A DNA stretch of 64,000 nt from Euborellia annulipes (taxonomy: Eukaryota; Arthropoda; Insecta; Dermaptera; Anisolabididae). The position numbers and the translations under genes are program-made. The stretch spans positions 62,001 to 126,000 of the forward strand of contig JAKCPI010024911.1 in the NCBI GenBank assembly GCA_023213315.1. The letters run 5' to 3'. Shown here piece after piece: positions 44,051-55,653 of the stretch (the stretch's first letter is position 1; every line of letters starts with the position of its first letter). Below the pieces are notes generated by a model. It was not told the DNA's origin. It did not search any database and worked only from the letters and a program-made list of their open reading frames with translations.

Positions 44051-45748
44051 ATAAAAAAAATCCGTGATCAATAAAAAATTCGGTCTATATCTTATAGATA
44101 ATTAAATTAGTAATCATTGTGTTAAAGAATAAACAATTTTTTGCCTTTAATTAATTAGCTGGAACATTGAAATGAAATGGAATAAAATGCTTGTTTCCCT
44201 ATGGGGATAAGTAACGCCATCTCTTGCTGCCTAGAGTAACCAGCTTCTCAATCGGCTATTAACGGTTTTTCGAGACTCGCCCGTTAAATTATATTTCAAT
44301 TCGGGATTCAAATTAATATTAAATATAGGTTAAGAGAAAGTAAAAAGGACTTTTGTATTTTTAACATTATAATATTAATATTTTTTTCTGTCCTAAGTGG
44401 AGGGAGAATTACCCCCTCCACCTCCGCCTCCAAAAAATTTATGACTACATCTCTGGTACGCCATATTCTCTTCTCCCTTCTATGGACCTATTCATTTCCA
44501 CATGTATTTTTATTTTGGTCGCTCTATAAGTTTGCATATACATGGGAGTGAGTCACGCTTATATATTTGAAATTTGTCACTTTACCAACCCATCTTTTAT
44601 GAATGAATCTTGTTTTCTGTTCATTCAAAAAAGAATCAGTGGTTTCACTCTCTCTCTCTCTCTCCTCTTTTCCCCATCCTTCCCTCTCTCTCTCTCTTGC
44701 AAAACAAATACCTTCCGAAGACAAATTCCCCCTCTCTTTTCGTGATTTATCGACAACGCCAGGCAGACAGCGTTATTACCGGCCCCAAAAGCCACTCGAC
44801 GACGAGACGAGAGCAAATATCCACACATACATATACACATGCACACATATACACACACAATCCACAATGCACTTTAATACTTATACCAAAACCAAAATAA
44901 ATATATAAGCTGGCCAAACGAAAACATGGAGGAGTTTGGGATGAAAAACCACTCAATATTATTCTCAGGCGAGCAGAGCTCGCTATCTTTGTTTATTTTT
45001 CCCTCAATCAGCCACCAAATGCCCCTTTTTTGGGCTTATAGGGTGAGTGAGACTTGATGGGCCAGCGAAATTTTCGTGCCCTTATCTCCTTTTAATAACT
45101 TCAGTTTAATATAAAAAAAGAACACGCTTGAGTTACAAGTTATAGTTATTTATTTATAACGAGGCCCCTCCAGCTATAGAAAAAAATAAACATAATAACT
45201 GAATAGTAGGGATTATTAGTTTTATAATAATAATTGGTTAATTATGAATTTTAATTCATGTTTGTTATTGAATTTTATATCCGCACATCAGTTATCAATT
45301 AACAATTAGAATTGATTTGCTTTGAGCTGGCAACATTTCTTTCAAAACAATTGTGAATAAACTTATTCAGCTATTTTTTTTTTAGCGCCGTGTAGTTATG
45401 CAAAATCTTCACAAACCTGTTATTTTGCAAGTCTATTTATAGGGGAATTTAATTTAATTCTTTCAGTCTTTTTCTAAGCTAAAGTATTTTTTAAGCCCTT
45501 TCTTCATCTGAGGCATATAGACTTTTATACAATACACTTATATATATTATTAGGGTACAAATTAGCCATGATTTAAATAAATATTCAACGGAACTGATCA
45601 TTGGACTGGCTGGAATCGAAACCTCCAACCCTTGCCTTTATATTAATAGATAAACAAATCTTTTTGTTAAGTATATATTTTTATAAACCTTTTATCGCGA
45701 TCCCAATACTTCCCCCTTTCTATTATATATACGTATCTATTATTATAA
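44051..45748. other. Gene-free stretch with (CT)n and (CA)n microsatellites
   Basis: (TC)n at 44648-44665 and 44683-44698; (AC)-rich tract at 44820-44860. A family-A 3' end (GGTTAAGAGAAAGTAAAAAG) is at 44328-44347. 44735-44815 and 44985-45070 are GC-richer. Overlapping short frames on both strands at 44.5-44.95 kb come from the microsatellites. Confidence 0.45.
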
Positions 45749-45749
45749 A

Positions 45750-45970
45750 TCTATACTATTATACAGTACTGTCGTTCTGTCTAATTGTAATGCACTACTG
45801 GACGGATGTTCTTGCAGCTCTTTGTAATTCTTAGATAATTTTCTGTGCGTGGTTCTAGACTATCGTTAATTCAGTTTAGGCGTATATAACCCCCCCCCCC
45901 CTTATTTTCAGGAGTGAATCTCATTTTAGTAAGAAACTATCTCCCGGATCTATGCTTCAAAAATTCTTGA
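45750..45970 (+). mobile_element. Helitron-like 5' end
   Basis: Starts TCTATACTATTATACAGTAC after an A, then CACTACTGGACGGATG and TTCTAGACTATCGTTAATTC. The same layout at 48810 (ACTACTGGATGG, TTTTAGGCTATCGC) is a familiar Helitron 5' pattern. It breaks off at element D (45983). No Rep/helicase frame. Confidence 0.55.
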
Positions 45971-45982
45971 CTGGATTCCTCT

Positions 45983-46231
45983 CAAAGGCGGATCCAGTGG
46001 TGTTTCTTGGGGAGGGGGGGTAATCTGGTGTGACTGGTCGCACAGCACACAATTTTTTTCTTAATAAGGCGCCTTCTGTACTTGTTTCTCAGAATATAAA
46101 TAGAAATCAAATTTTTAAGTATTAATTTTTATAATTTTACATTAAAAATATTTTTTTTTTTCGAAAAAAGTTTTTTTCAAATCTCGGGGGAGGGGGTGGC
46201 AATTACCCCTTCCCCCTTGTACCCGCCCTTG
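45983..46231. mobile_element. Element D, short copy
   Basis: CAAAGGCGGATCCAGTGGTG to TGTACCCGCCCTTG, with core GGTAATCTGGTGTGACTGGT and ATCAAATTTTTAAGTATTAA. No target duplication is legible. Confidence 0.65.
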
Positions 46232-47190
46232 TTTTCCTTTTATGTATAATACGAAATGTTATAATTCATAACTGATGTATTAATAAATGTTGAAGCAAGG
46301 ATTTTTTATTCAAAATAACTGTAAAAGCTTTAACTCTCAAAATAATAATCTATTCTTTTCTGTCAACCCTCTATTATCAAAATTCTCAAAAAACTTTGTA
46401 TTCAACAAACTGTCACTAGGGCATTTATTTAAAATAAGACAGTTATTAAATTAACTATTTAAAAAAAAACGAGTTTTTTTATTTGAACAGATGATATTCG
46501 CTAATAAAAATTTATAATTATTTCACCTACTGTTTTAAATAATATACACTTACAAGAAATTACTTCAAAAAAAATTCCGAAATTATAGTACAGAGAGAAG
46601 GAATAAATGCTCTAAATGACTGACAACAGATGGACACAAGGCAATTAGTTTCTATGTTTGGATTAAATTCTAAAAGCCCCTTTTAATGGCGTTATTATTC
46701 TTATTACTTCCTTAATGGCGTCTTTCTATCTTTAATTAACGAAAAATATTTTGATAAGTTGAAGACAGGGACTATTCATTGATATAAAAAGAGATGAAGA
46801 GAGAGAAAAAAAAGACAAGTTGAAATATTCAAAGGGCCTTCGCCTAGACACTTAGGCAGCCTAAATATTTTATAGACAATTTTCAAATGTAAAAGAATAA
46901 AAGCCAACTGACTCTTGGAGTCTGGTGCCAAAGGACAAACAGACCCCCCCCCCTCTCGATATTATATTATTATATTTTCTTAAATTTATTTCTGCTTTGA
47001 AAAAAACAAAAAGGAACATCAATATTTCACTAAGTGAATTAGTTTGGGTTGTATTGAATAAATTATAACAAAGATTTTTTTTTCTTTGTTGAAAAATTTG
47101 TTTAATAAAAAACGATATTTTTAGCCTCGATAGATATTTAAATTATGTATATATAATTGATGATAACCATTAATAAAAATTTTTAGTCAA
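46232..47190. other. AT-rich stretch without a recognisable gene
   Basis: No element ends or gene-like frames were found. Confidence 0.45.
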
Positions 47191-47195
47191 ATAAC

Positions 47196-47656
47196 CAGGG
47201 GCGTATATAATGGAGGGCCGAGGCCCCCCCCCTAATTTCTCTAAATCTATATACGGGTATACAGTGAACGGAGTATTTAAGGGAGGTCAAGGAGGCCGCC
47301 CCCCCCCCCCCCGAAAAAAAATTCCGTCTTCCTAAAAAAAAGAGTGAAAAATTTTGCCGCTCAGCAGACAATTTAGTTTCGTAAAAAAAAATTTTAGCAG
47401 GGCGGAAAAAATTTCGTGTCTCAAAAAAAGAAAATGTTAAAATAATTTACATGGAAAGGAAAAAAAAATTTTGCCACCCTGTTAGGAAAATCAAAAAATT
47501 TTTGAGGGAGGTGCGGAAAAATTTTGTATCCCTAAAAAAAAAGGTAAAATGATTTCCATGGCAGGGGAAAAAAATTTTGTTTGGTCAAAAAATTTTCCCT
47601 GCAGAGTTCGGACCCCCCCCCCCCCCCCCCGAAAAAAATTTCTATATACGCCCCTG
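47196..47656. mobile_element. GGGGCGTATATA-type DNA element
   Basis: CAGGGGCGTATATAATGG to TATATACGCCCCTG, with repeated GAAAAAATTTTG modules and C runs inside. Flanking octamers CAAATAAC and ATCATAAC agree at only 5 of 8 positions. hAT-like by its CAGGGGCG start. Confidence 0.6.
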
Positions 47657-47724
47657 ATCATAACAGGATTAATATCATTAAACAAGAGATTTGTTTTTAA
47701 AAATAGTCTTTAACTGAGAGAGAG

Positions 47725-47974
47725 CAGTAGCGTAACTAGGTGGGGGCGAAAGGGGGCGCTTGCTCCCTCCGTCCCAGGCGCTTCAAGCCTTTGACGCCCC
47801 TCGATACCGACATAGGCCCCCTAGAGCATGTAAAATATAGCCCAGGGATGGTGATTTTATCATATTATTTCGATAGATTGTCCAAAAAATGGATAGATTT
47901 CTTTAAAATTATATTACAACTTAAAAAACGGCGCCCTAGTTGAGCTTCGCCCCCAAAGGCTAGTTACGCCATTG
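47725..47974. mobile_element. CAGTAGCGTAACTAG element with AGAGAGAG flanks
   Basis: CAGTAGCGTAACTAGGTGGG to CTAGTTACGCCATTG. AGAGAGAG on both sides (47717-47724, 47975-47982) is an 8-bp duplication, though simple in sequence. Confidence 0.65.
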
Positions 47975-47982
47975 AGAGAGAG

Positions 47983-48808
47983 TTAAGACAGATATTCATA
48001 ATATCTACTGTATATATATATATATTAATAAATGGTAAAATTAAAAAAATTATCAGTATTCCCGTGAATCCCTTAAAAAATCAATCACTTTTTTTTTTTT
48101 TGTTTAATGATATTTCAAATTTAATTTTGTTTTTTCACAAGGCAAAACAAAAAAAAAAAAAAATATTTAATTAAATTAACCCTTCATTTATTTTGAAAAA
48201 AATCTCTTGTTTTTTTTTATTCTCCTTTTTGTTTTAATTTAAATATCATATTTCTAAAATAATACTCCCCCCCCCCACCCAATCTTCTCTCACCCTTTTT
48301 TTTAAGGGAAACAAAATTACTTCATCATTCGCTTGGTAAAAAGGGTGTGTCACAAAAATGTCACAGACCCCCCTCCCCCTCCCCCCTCCCTCAGGGGTTT
48401 CTTATTTTATACAAAAAGATTTCATATTAAAAAAAAAAAAAAAATTAATTAAAATTTCGCAATTTTCAAATTTAATTATTAAAAGATAATTTTTTTGATA
48501 AAAGTGAATAACACAATATATATGCTGTACTGTATTTAAAAAAAAAAATGATATTCATTGTTCTAGGAATATAATAAAAATTAATTACAAAAAAATAAAT
48601 AGCTATGACCACTAAAGAACCATCATCTTTAAAATTTTAAACTAATTTGTTGAAATGAGAGAATATTTTTTTTTTTTGCGGTTTCGGATCCCATGGCTGG
48701 TTGAAAATCTTTCTGCCTCGGATTAAGATACTAAATTAATACAAATAGAAATATAAAAAAAAAAAAAAACATATCTAATTGTAAATATAATATAAATAAG
48801 CATTCGGC
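47983..48808. other. Gene-free stretch rich in A/T and C runs
   Basis: Homopolymer tracts throughout (48089-48102, 48147-48162, 48429-48443). Nothing gene-like. Confidence 0.45.
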
Positions 48809-48809
48809 A

Positions 48810-49080
48810 TCTATACTATTATATAAAAGACAGAGTCTGTCTGTAACTTAGAGACTCTGAAACTACTGGATGGAGTTTTTTTTAATGGGTAGAGAATTTT
48901 CCGGGGGTGGTTTTAGGCTATCGCTATATCAATTTAGGGGTAGAGAACCCCCCCCTTATTAGGGGTTCACAAATCTCCCATAGGAAAGCATTGGAAACTA
49001 ACTCGCTATATTAATCTTTAAAATGAAAAATAAAAACTCTTTCTCCACCTAAAAATCGACATTTCCAAAGTTTTTTTTTT
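48810..49080 (+). mobile_element. Helitron-like 5' end
   Basis: TCTATACTATTATATAAAAG after an A, then GACAGAGTCTGTCTG, AAACTACTGGATGGAG and TTTTAGGCTATCGCTATATC. The order matches well-known Helitron 5' ends. The 3' end is not found; the next element is a SINE at 49118. Confidence 0.6.
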
Positions 49081-49117
49081 CCGCTCTAAGCTCCCCCCCT
49101 AAAATATTTTTTTACCC

Positions 49118-49329
49118 ACGGGGCTTGGAGTAGTTGGTAGCGTGCCTACCTTCTATACCGAACGTCGCGGGTTCGGACCCCAGGCAGTCCGATGATTTTA
49201 TTTAAGGCATTTGGATACCAAATGACTTAAATAGAAATGCCTGGACTCCCAATAGATATTATCTTATACAACGGTTATCGTATAAAGTCTTATATGGCCT
49301 GAGTTGCCGAAAAAGACTGTGTGAATGAG
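49118..49329 (+). mobile_element. tRNA-derived SINE, full length
   Basis: Head GGGGCTTGGAGTAGTTGGTA with B box GGGTTCGGACCCC, body GGATACCAAATGACTTAAAT, then AACGGTTATCGTATAAAGTC and GGCCTGAGTTGCCG. Its tail joins directly to a family-A hairpin at 49330. Confidence 0.8.
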
Positions 49330-49455
49330 AAAAAATCTGGTGTGACTGGCGCACAGCACACAACTTTCTCTTACCCTTCGGTAAGAGAAAGTTGCGCACT
49401 GTGCTGGTCACACCAGATTTTTTGTGTCGTGATATATTTAGTTTCCGATAGCACC
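49330..49455 (+). repeat. Isolated family-A 5' hairpin
   Basis: AAAATCTGGTGTGACTGGCG and its mirror, with inner arms CTTTCTCTTACC / GGTAAGAGAAAG, a perfect stem at the tip. Followed by GTGTCGTGATATATTTAGTT. Confidence 0.7.
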
Positions 49456-49591
49456 TTAGTTTCAAACTTGCATTTTAAATGTTGACTGCTTGAAATAAAC
49501 TATGGTTATTTTTCAAAATTTTAATCTCATATTTGGACATTTTATACACAATATAGAATCGTAAATAAATATAAAATTTCATAAGAATTGG

Positions 49592-50278
49592 AAAAATCTG
49601 GTGTGACTGGCGCACAGCACACAACTTTCTCTTACCTTCGGTAATCGAAAGTTGTGTTCTGTGCTTGTCACACCAGATTTTTTGTGTCGAAATATATTTA
49701 GTTTCCGCCAATATATTAGAATTTAAGATGTCAAATTTATAAACATGGGAAAATATTTATATTTTGTTACCATGGCAACCATTTCTCCTATCTTTCCTAT
49801 GAAGCACAAGAGTAAAGTGTGCTTCAAACAATTTTGAGGGCAAAACGAGAATATACATTTGAAAGAGCATCTAAAAAATAATTGATTTTTGAATTTTAAT
49901 CAAAATCGTTAGAGCGAATTTTGAGAAAATCGAAAAAAACTGAAAAAGTACATCACTAAAGTACTAGTACTCTTTGGCCGATTTTGATTAAAAGCTTATT
50001 TTTCCGGTCCCGGGAGGTGTTTAACTTAAATATAAAATTTCAACCTCCTAGCTCAATTCCTTCATGCTTAAAATTTGACACACACCCACCCACACACACA
50101 CCCACCCACCCACACCCACAGACAGACCATGTCGCGAAAACCACTTTTTTGGATTCAGGGGACCTCAAAACGTGAAGATCCATCAAAATCTCGACATCGA
50201 ATTTTTGACATGAAACCAATACTTTCTCTCTATATATATATATTACATATATACATAGATAAGAGAAAGTAAAAAAAA
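49592..50278 (+). mobile_element. Family-A element, the best full-length copy
   Basis: Order: 5' hairpin, TTTAGTTTCCGCCAATATAT, the TTACCATGGCAACCATTTCT block, AAATCGTTAGAGCGAATTTT, AGTACTAGTACTCTTTGGCC, GTGTTTAACTTAAATATAAA, a CCCACACA microsatellite, CAGACAGACCATGTCGCGAA, CTCAAAACGTGAAGATCCAT, and the end GATAAGAGAAAGTAAAAA. About 687 bp, non-coding. Confidence 0.85.
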
Positions 50279-50477
50279 TTTTAAATGCCTAAAAAGTTCT
50301 AAAGGGGACCCCTTTTGAATCGAAATTAACATACAAATCCCTATCGGAAATTAACATTGGCCAAATGCGAAGATAAGGTAGAAAAATTTAAAACGCGTAG
50401 AAAGAGAGAAGATAGTTTTGTGAGAGAGAGAGATATGTATTCTCCGAAAAAAAAAAAAAATGGGCGTTTAAATAATA

Positions 50478-50479
50478 AT

Positions 50480-50517
<38 letters not shown>
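50478..50517. repeat. Long T run
   Basis: A homopolymer of roughly 38 T, the A-tail of the adjacent minus-strand SINE read on this strand. Confidence 0.7.
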
Positions 50518-50520
<3 letters not shown>

Positions 50521-50780
50521 AAACATTCACACTTTTTTCTCATTCACACTCACACTCACACACACATTCACACAGTCTTTTCGGCATCTTAGGCCATTTA
50601 AGACTTTTACGATATCCGTTATAGAGATTAATATACATATATGGGGTCCAGGCATTCTTATTTAAGCCATTTGGTATCCAATTGGCTTAAATAAAATCAT
50701 CGGACTGCCTGGGGTCCGAACCCGCGACGTTTGGTATATGAGGTTAGCACGCTAACCTCTACGCCATGCCCCGAGGGCAA
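50518..50780 (-). mobile_element. tRNA-derived SINE, minus strand, full length with long A-tail
   Basis: On the minus strand: tRNA-like head with TAGCGTGCTAACCTC and GGGTTCGGACCCCAGG, body GATTTTATTTAAGCCAATTG, CTGGACCCC, then GGCCTAAGATGCCGAAAAG, a GTGTGAATGTGTG tail and about 38 A. The long A-tail suggests a fairly recent insertion. Confidence 0.8.
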
Positions 50781-50823
50781 TTGATTTTTAATCTAATAAT
50801 AAAAAGAAAAAGATTTAAATTCG

Positions 50824-51325
50824 GTTACCATGGCAACCATTTATTTCTCCTATCTTTCCTATGAAGCACAAGAGTAAAGTGTGCTTCAAACAATTTTGAG
50901 GGCAAAACGAGAATATACATTTGAAAGAGCATCTAAAAAATAATTGATTTTTGAATTTTAATCAAAATCGTTAGAGCGAATTTTGAGAAAATCGAAAAAA
51001 ACTGAAAAAGTACATCAGTAAAGTACTAGTACTTTTTGGCCGATTTTGATTAAAAGCTTATTTTGTCGGTCCCGGGGGGTGTTTAACTTAAATATAAAAT
51101 TTCAGCCTCATAGCTCAATTCCTTCATGCTTAAAATTGAACACACACAGACACACAGACAGACAGACAGACAGACAGACCATGTCGCGAAAACCACTTTT
51201 TTGGATTCAGGGGACCTCAAAACGTGAAGATCCATCAAAATCTCGACATCGAATTTTTGACATGAAACCAATACTTTCTCTCTATATATATATTACATAT
51301 ATACATAGGTAAGAGAAAGTAAAAA
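50824..51325 (+). mobile_element. Family-A element, 5' truncated
   Basis: Begins at TTACCATGGCAACCATTTAT and runs to GGTAAGAGAAAGTAAAAAG, with a (CAGA)n tract at 51143-51177. Very similar to the 49592 copy, lacking the hairpin. Confidence 0.8.
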
Positions 51326-51686
51326 GTGTGAATGTTAAAAAAAAAAAAAATTTTTTTTTATTTTTCACTCGATTTTAATAAAATTCAAAATGATGCTTCT
51401 CTAGGGTGTAAATAATTGAAAAATTATATTCCAGACCTCAGAAAGTTCTATAGGCCCTACCCTCCCCCTCCTACCTGGCCCCTAAAATTTATTTTCTACT
51501 CGATTTTTTTATTTTACGTATATTTTTAAATTAATTTATTTGGACAACTCTTAGTAATATCCCGAGACGCCTCCCGCTAGGGCCTAGCGGGATAGGGTTG
51601 CCGATGGCCTTTGGCAACCCTACTACCGCTAGTTAATAAATAAATTCAAGCCCGATGATTTTATTTAAGCCAAATAGAGTAATTTA

Positions 51687-51845
51687 CATGGGCGTAACTA
51701 GGGGGAGCCGGGGGGCTGCCCCCCCCCCCCCAGAAAGCTCCTTGTCCCAAAAAAAATTGAGAAAATATGGGGCTTTCCAGGCTCACCGGAGGTTAGCTGG
51801 TCCCATGCCCCCCCCCCCCAGCCAAATTCTCTAGTTACGCCCATG
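51687..51845. mobile_element. Element C with perfect 8-bp duplication
   Basis: CATGGGCGTAACTAGGGGGA to CTAGTTACGCCCATG. GTAATTTA at 51679-51686 and 51846-51853. Shares GGGGCTTTCCAGGC with the 16.2-kb copy. Confidence 0.85.
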
Positions 51846-52114
51846 GTAATTTATCATAATATGGCAAAAAAATTGAAAATTTCAAAATTTTTGGAAAAAC
51901 TTTTTAGGTAAAGTACTACTTCCAAGTGACGTAATTACCCCAAAAGTTGTTAGAAATCTACAATTTTAGGATAAGGAGGATATACCAAATTTCATCGATC
52001 TGGCTACTAGCGTTTTTAAGCAATCGTGTTCACACACACACACAGACGTAATTCCAAAAGAAAGTTTTGGGGAAGTAATTCTCGATTTATTTTTTTAAAA
52101 TTAATAATAATTTT

Positions 52115-52206
52115 AAAAAATCTGGTGTGACTGGCGCACAGCACAACTTTCTCTTACCCTTTCTCTCTATATATATTTCATATATAGGGTAAGAGAAAGT
52201 AAAAAA
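52115..52206 (+). mobile_element. Minimal family-A derivative: only the two ends
   Basis: AAAATCTGGTGTGACTGGCG to CTTTCTCTTACC is directly joined to TTTCTCTCTATATATATTTC and GGGTAAGAGAAAGTAAAAA. The whole middle is absent, so these about 92 bp show which termini may suffice for movement. Confidence 0.7.
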
Positions 52207-52981
52207 AGCAGTCAATTATGCAAAATGCCCACTAAATTAAAAAAAAAAAAAAAAACTGCCTAAAAGAATACTTTATAACACCTCAGTAGTTTGAAACTAA
52301 ATATTCTTGAAGCACCTTAATAAATATTAATTAAAATATTCTCATATAACTCCACAAAATTTTCTTATTACCCATTTTTTTTTTTTTTAATATTAAATAT
52401 TTTCCTTTTATTATGATTTGTGCGGGTTTATTATTATACTACACTATTATTCTATGTGTACTTATAAAGTGAGAGAGGGCTCTGTGTTCTCTTTGATCGG
52501 ATTACAAATGATCGGACTATGAGGCCGCAAAGTGGCTGGTTAGTTAGTTAACTTAGTTAACTTGACTGACAAATAGCTCTCAGGCACAACAGAGCCATCA
52601 TGGTCACCCAGCCCCTCTAAACCATTATGGCCCTTTCTCCCCCTTTCCTCTTTTATCTTTATATCTCATTTAGAAAAAAAAAACATTAATTAAAATTATT
52701 ATGGGTTCCTAGAAAATAGATAATTAAGAAAAGAAACAAACGGGTGGATTAATGTTTACATATTATATTAATATAATTGGATTGACATCTTTATGCCTCG
52801 TTTACTTTCAAAATTACTTCATTATACTCTTCATATTTTAATTATTTCCGAGAAAAATTAAAAAACTAAAAATAGTAGACTATTAAGAGAATATAAGCAT
52901 ATCTTATTAAATATAAGTATCCTTTATGTAAGAAGCATTGAAGAATTGAAATAAATTTTTTCGCTTAGGATTGGGATACTT
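52207..52981. other. AT-rich stretch without a recognisable gene
   Basis: A GC-richer segment at 52470-52640 (ATCGGACTATGAGGCCGC) has no gene features that I can identify. Confidence 0.4.
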
Positions 52982-52989
52982 ATATTAAT

Positions 52990-53611
52990 TAAGGTGGTTC
53001 AGGAGCGACGTCTAAACGTACCTTAAAAAAACTAAAATATTATAAGGAATTTTTCAATACGATTTTTTTTAATGAATTAAATTCGTAAGAGATTATTGGG
53101 ACATCCAGCTATAATTTTTTTAATAACTTATTAAAAAATTATCGTAATTAATTTTTTTGTTATCAAGCAAATACAAAAAAACAATCTGTCCCAATAATCT
53201 TTAATTTTTTTTTAATTTCAAAATGAATTTATTCTTATTATTAATCACATATTAATTAAGAAATTTTTAAAATAAGCTTAGACATGATTTATTTAAAATT
53301 CAACTGTCAAATTAGTTCAGCATTCTTGCAATAGATGGCAGGCTAGTCTAACAGACGATATAGTATTAGCCTATATCTATATATTTTTATGCTTTTATAA
53401 AAGATACATAATATATAATAATATTTATAAAGTATTTATTGTAAAAAGATCAATGAAAATCAACCAAATGCATTAAATATTATTAGCTACCATTCTGACA
53501 TCTCTTGGCAAATTTTTGAATTACTTGATTTTTCGGGCATACTTTTTATGACACACAACGCCATCTTATCGGAAAAAACATGCGTAACACCTTCGCTCCC
53601 GTAGCCCCTTA
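52990..53611. mobile_element. hAT-type element, 622 bp, perfect 8-bp duplication
   Basis: Left end TAAGGTGGTTCAGGAGCG; right end CGCTCCCGTAGCCCCTTA, imperfect inverted repeats. ATATTAAT at 52982-52989 and 53612-53619; T at position 2 and A at position 7 fit hAT. The AT-rich interior has no transposase. Confidence 0.7.
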
Positions 53612-53619
53612 ATATTAAT

Positions 53620-55050
53620 TTATCGAATTTCTTATTTAAAAAATAAATTTTAAAATTAGACAGACATTTCTATCTTCAAAAATTTATATTCCCAAAGTTT
53701 TCAATATTTATTAAGATTTCTTTAATTCTTTATTTATAAGCGCTTTTTTACTTTTTTTTTTCAATTGAATTATAAAACCACAAACACACAACTTTATAAA
53801 TTATTTCTAACGTTGATTTACGTAATTTAAAGTCTAAAAAATTTATAGATTTTTTTTTGTATGTGTCCAAAAAGTCTAAAAATAAAAAAAATTGATTTTA
53901 TTCTAATTTTGATTAAAATTTTAATTTCGATCTTGATAGCTCAATTAGATGCCCCCGTGTGGGGACGGTGTAGTGTATAATTTTCACAATATGTTTTTTG
54001 ACCTCTTTTAATAAAAAAAATTCTCTTTTGATTCGTAAAATCATTTATCATTCGTTTTTATTACAAATAAAAAAAAGGTCCCTACCTTTGTGGTGAAGCC
54101 ATTTCTTACTATTCACAAAAACAGAAGCTCAAAGAGTATTTTTTTTTTTATGAAAAAATTCAATATTTTATGGAAATTCGTTGAATATTCAAATAGTGAT
54201 CTAATCAAAGTTTTATATGATCGTTTGGACTTTGATGTCGCCAAAATACCCCTCTCTCGTTCTTTTTCTCTCTATAAATATGTATGTTTCTTTTCTTTTG
54301 TACAATCAGCGTTTTTAGAATGATGATGCTCACGTAAAAAATTAGGTAAATGCTATCTAATCATTCTTGCCAAGAGGAACAATTGAATAAAACGGAGATA
54401 ATGTTACGGGAAGAGGGAACTGCAAGTGACTTTTATCGGGAATAAACTTCCCTCTCTCTCTTTCTAGTGAAAAAAGCCCCCTTTTAGAGGATTAGGATTT
54501 TTTCAAATTGAGTACAGTCAGCTGATGGCAATCGAGAATGAGGAAATATCATGGGTTGTAGAAATAAGCTCGTCTACTGTTAGGTAGGCAACACAAATGA
54601 CCAAACAGGAATTAATTTTTCGAACTCTTTTAGAACATTCCTTTAATTCGTGTCGCCCCATGTCAAATCTCAGAGCAAACTTTATGCCACTGATAGTTTT
54701 TCTTCATTTCGAATTCAGATTCGCATTGATATATCTATTTCTCTTGCTTAAAACTTCTAATTTTTCGACTAATAGCTAAAAATTAAAGGCGAATACTATT
54801 TTTTTTTTTTTTTTTTTTTTGCAAGATTATAAATGTGTTTGATGTAGGTTTGCTCTCCTGTCAAATTGTTCACTCCAGTGCAGCTTACATGAACGTATAC
54901 TAGTCAAATTTACTTTGGCCCGAGTAACATTTTATAATGTAATAATATTATTAATATTTCGGGTAGGAAAATTTTCACGGCGCCCCAAGAGAACAGCCTG
55001 GGGCGCCGCTGCTCACGATATGGGGAAGACTGCATTAGGGGAAGCCCCTA
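53620..55050. other. Gene-free stretch
   Basis: AT-rich, with a T run at 54800-54820. 54965-55020 is GC-rich (GGCGCCCCAAGAGAACAGCC, GGGGCGCCGCTG) and may be part of a small GGGGCG element. Short frames have no domain pattern. Confidence 0.4.
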
Positions 55051-55183
55051 TCAGGATACATTTATTTATACCATTTGATATCCAGATGGTTTAAAAAAAT
55101 ATTCATCGTATTGCCTGGGATCCGAACCCGCACCTTTTGGCTTTAAGATTATCATTTGTCAACAACTCTAGCCTCTCTAGCAC
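55051..55183 (-). mobile_element. tRNA-derived SINE, degraded, minus strand
   Basis: Minus strand: GTGCGGGTTCGGATCCCAGG (B box), CAATACGATGAATATTT, then CATCTGGATATCAAATGG. The A box is decayed. Confidence 0.65.
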
Positions 55184-55347
55184 GGGAGTAATTATAAAGT
55201 AATTACGATTATTTTCAACACTAACAAAGAAATTAATAATACCCATATTCATAGTCGTTCCTTGAGAAATAAGAATTTCTTATCCCTAATTCCATGTTTC
55301 ATAAAAACTAATGTTCTGAAAATAAAAACTAAAGATAGTTATTTTTG

Positions 55348-55653
55348 TGTTTATTAAAGCTTTTGTGGTTTGAATTATTATCATTATGGGACTTTTTAAT
55401 TAAAGACCACATTTTGTATTAATTATTTATTAAAAATATGAATACTATACAACGTTTTGACTGCTTATTCTGCAGTCGTTATCGAGTATTGTGCACTTAC
55501 TCCGACTCAAGTGGACTAACCGTTACGACCATTCACTTGAGCCTGAGCAAGTGCACAGTACTTGATAACGACTGCAGAATAAGCAGTCGAAACATTGTAT
55601 AGTATTCATATTTTTAATAAATAATTAATACAAAATGTGGTCTATAATTAAAA
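55348..55653. mobile_element. Inverted-repeat element (IR8) with 13-bp target duplication
   Basis: Arms from 55393 and to 55653 share GACCACATTTTGTATTAATT, AATACTATACAA and TTCTGCAGTCGTTATC. ATAGTTATTTTTG is duplicated at 55335-55347 and 55654-55666. A tail of about 45 nt (55348-55392) lies on the left only. The motif TTGATAA-C-GACTGC-loop-GCAGTC-GAAAC is at 55562-55593, with its mirror at 55453-55484 having one changed base. Confidence 0.75.

Noticed and set aside
44524..44956. Several overlapping frames on both strands
   Set aside because: Driven by (CT)n and (CA)n microsatellites; serine/leucine and threonine/histidine runs only.
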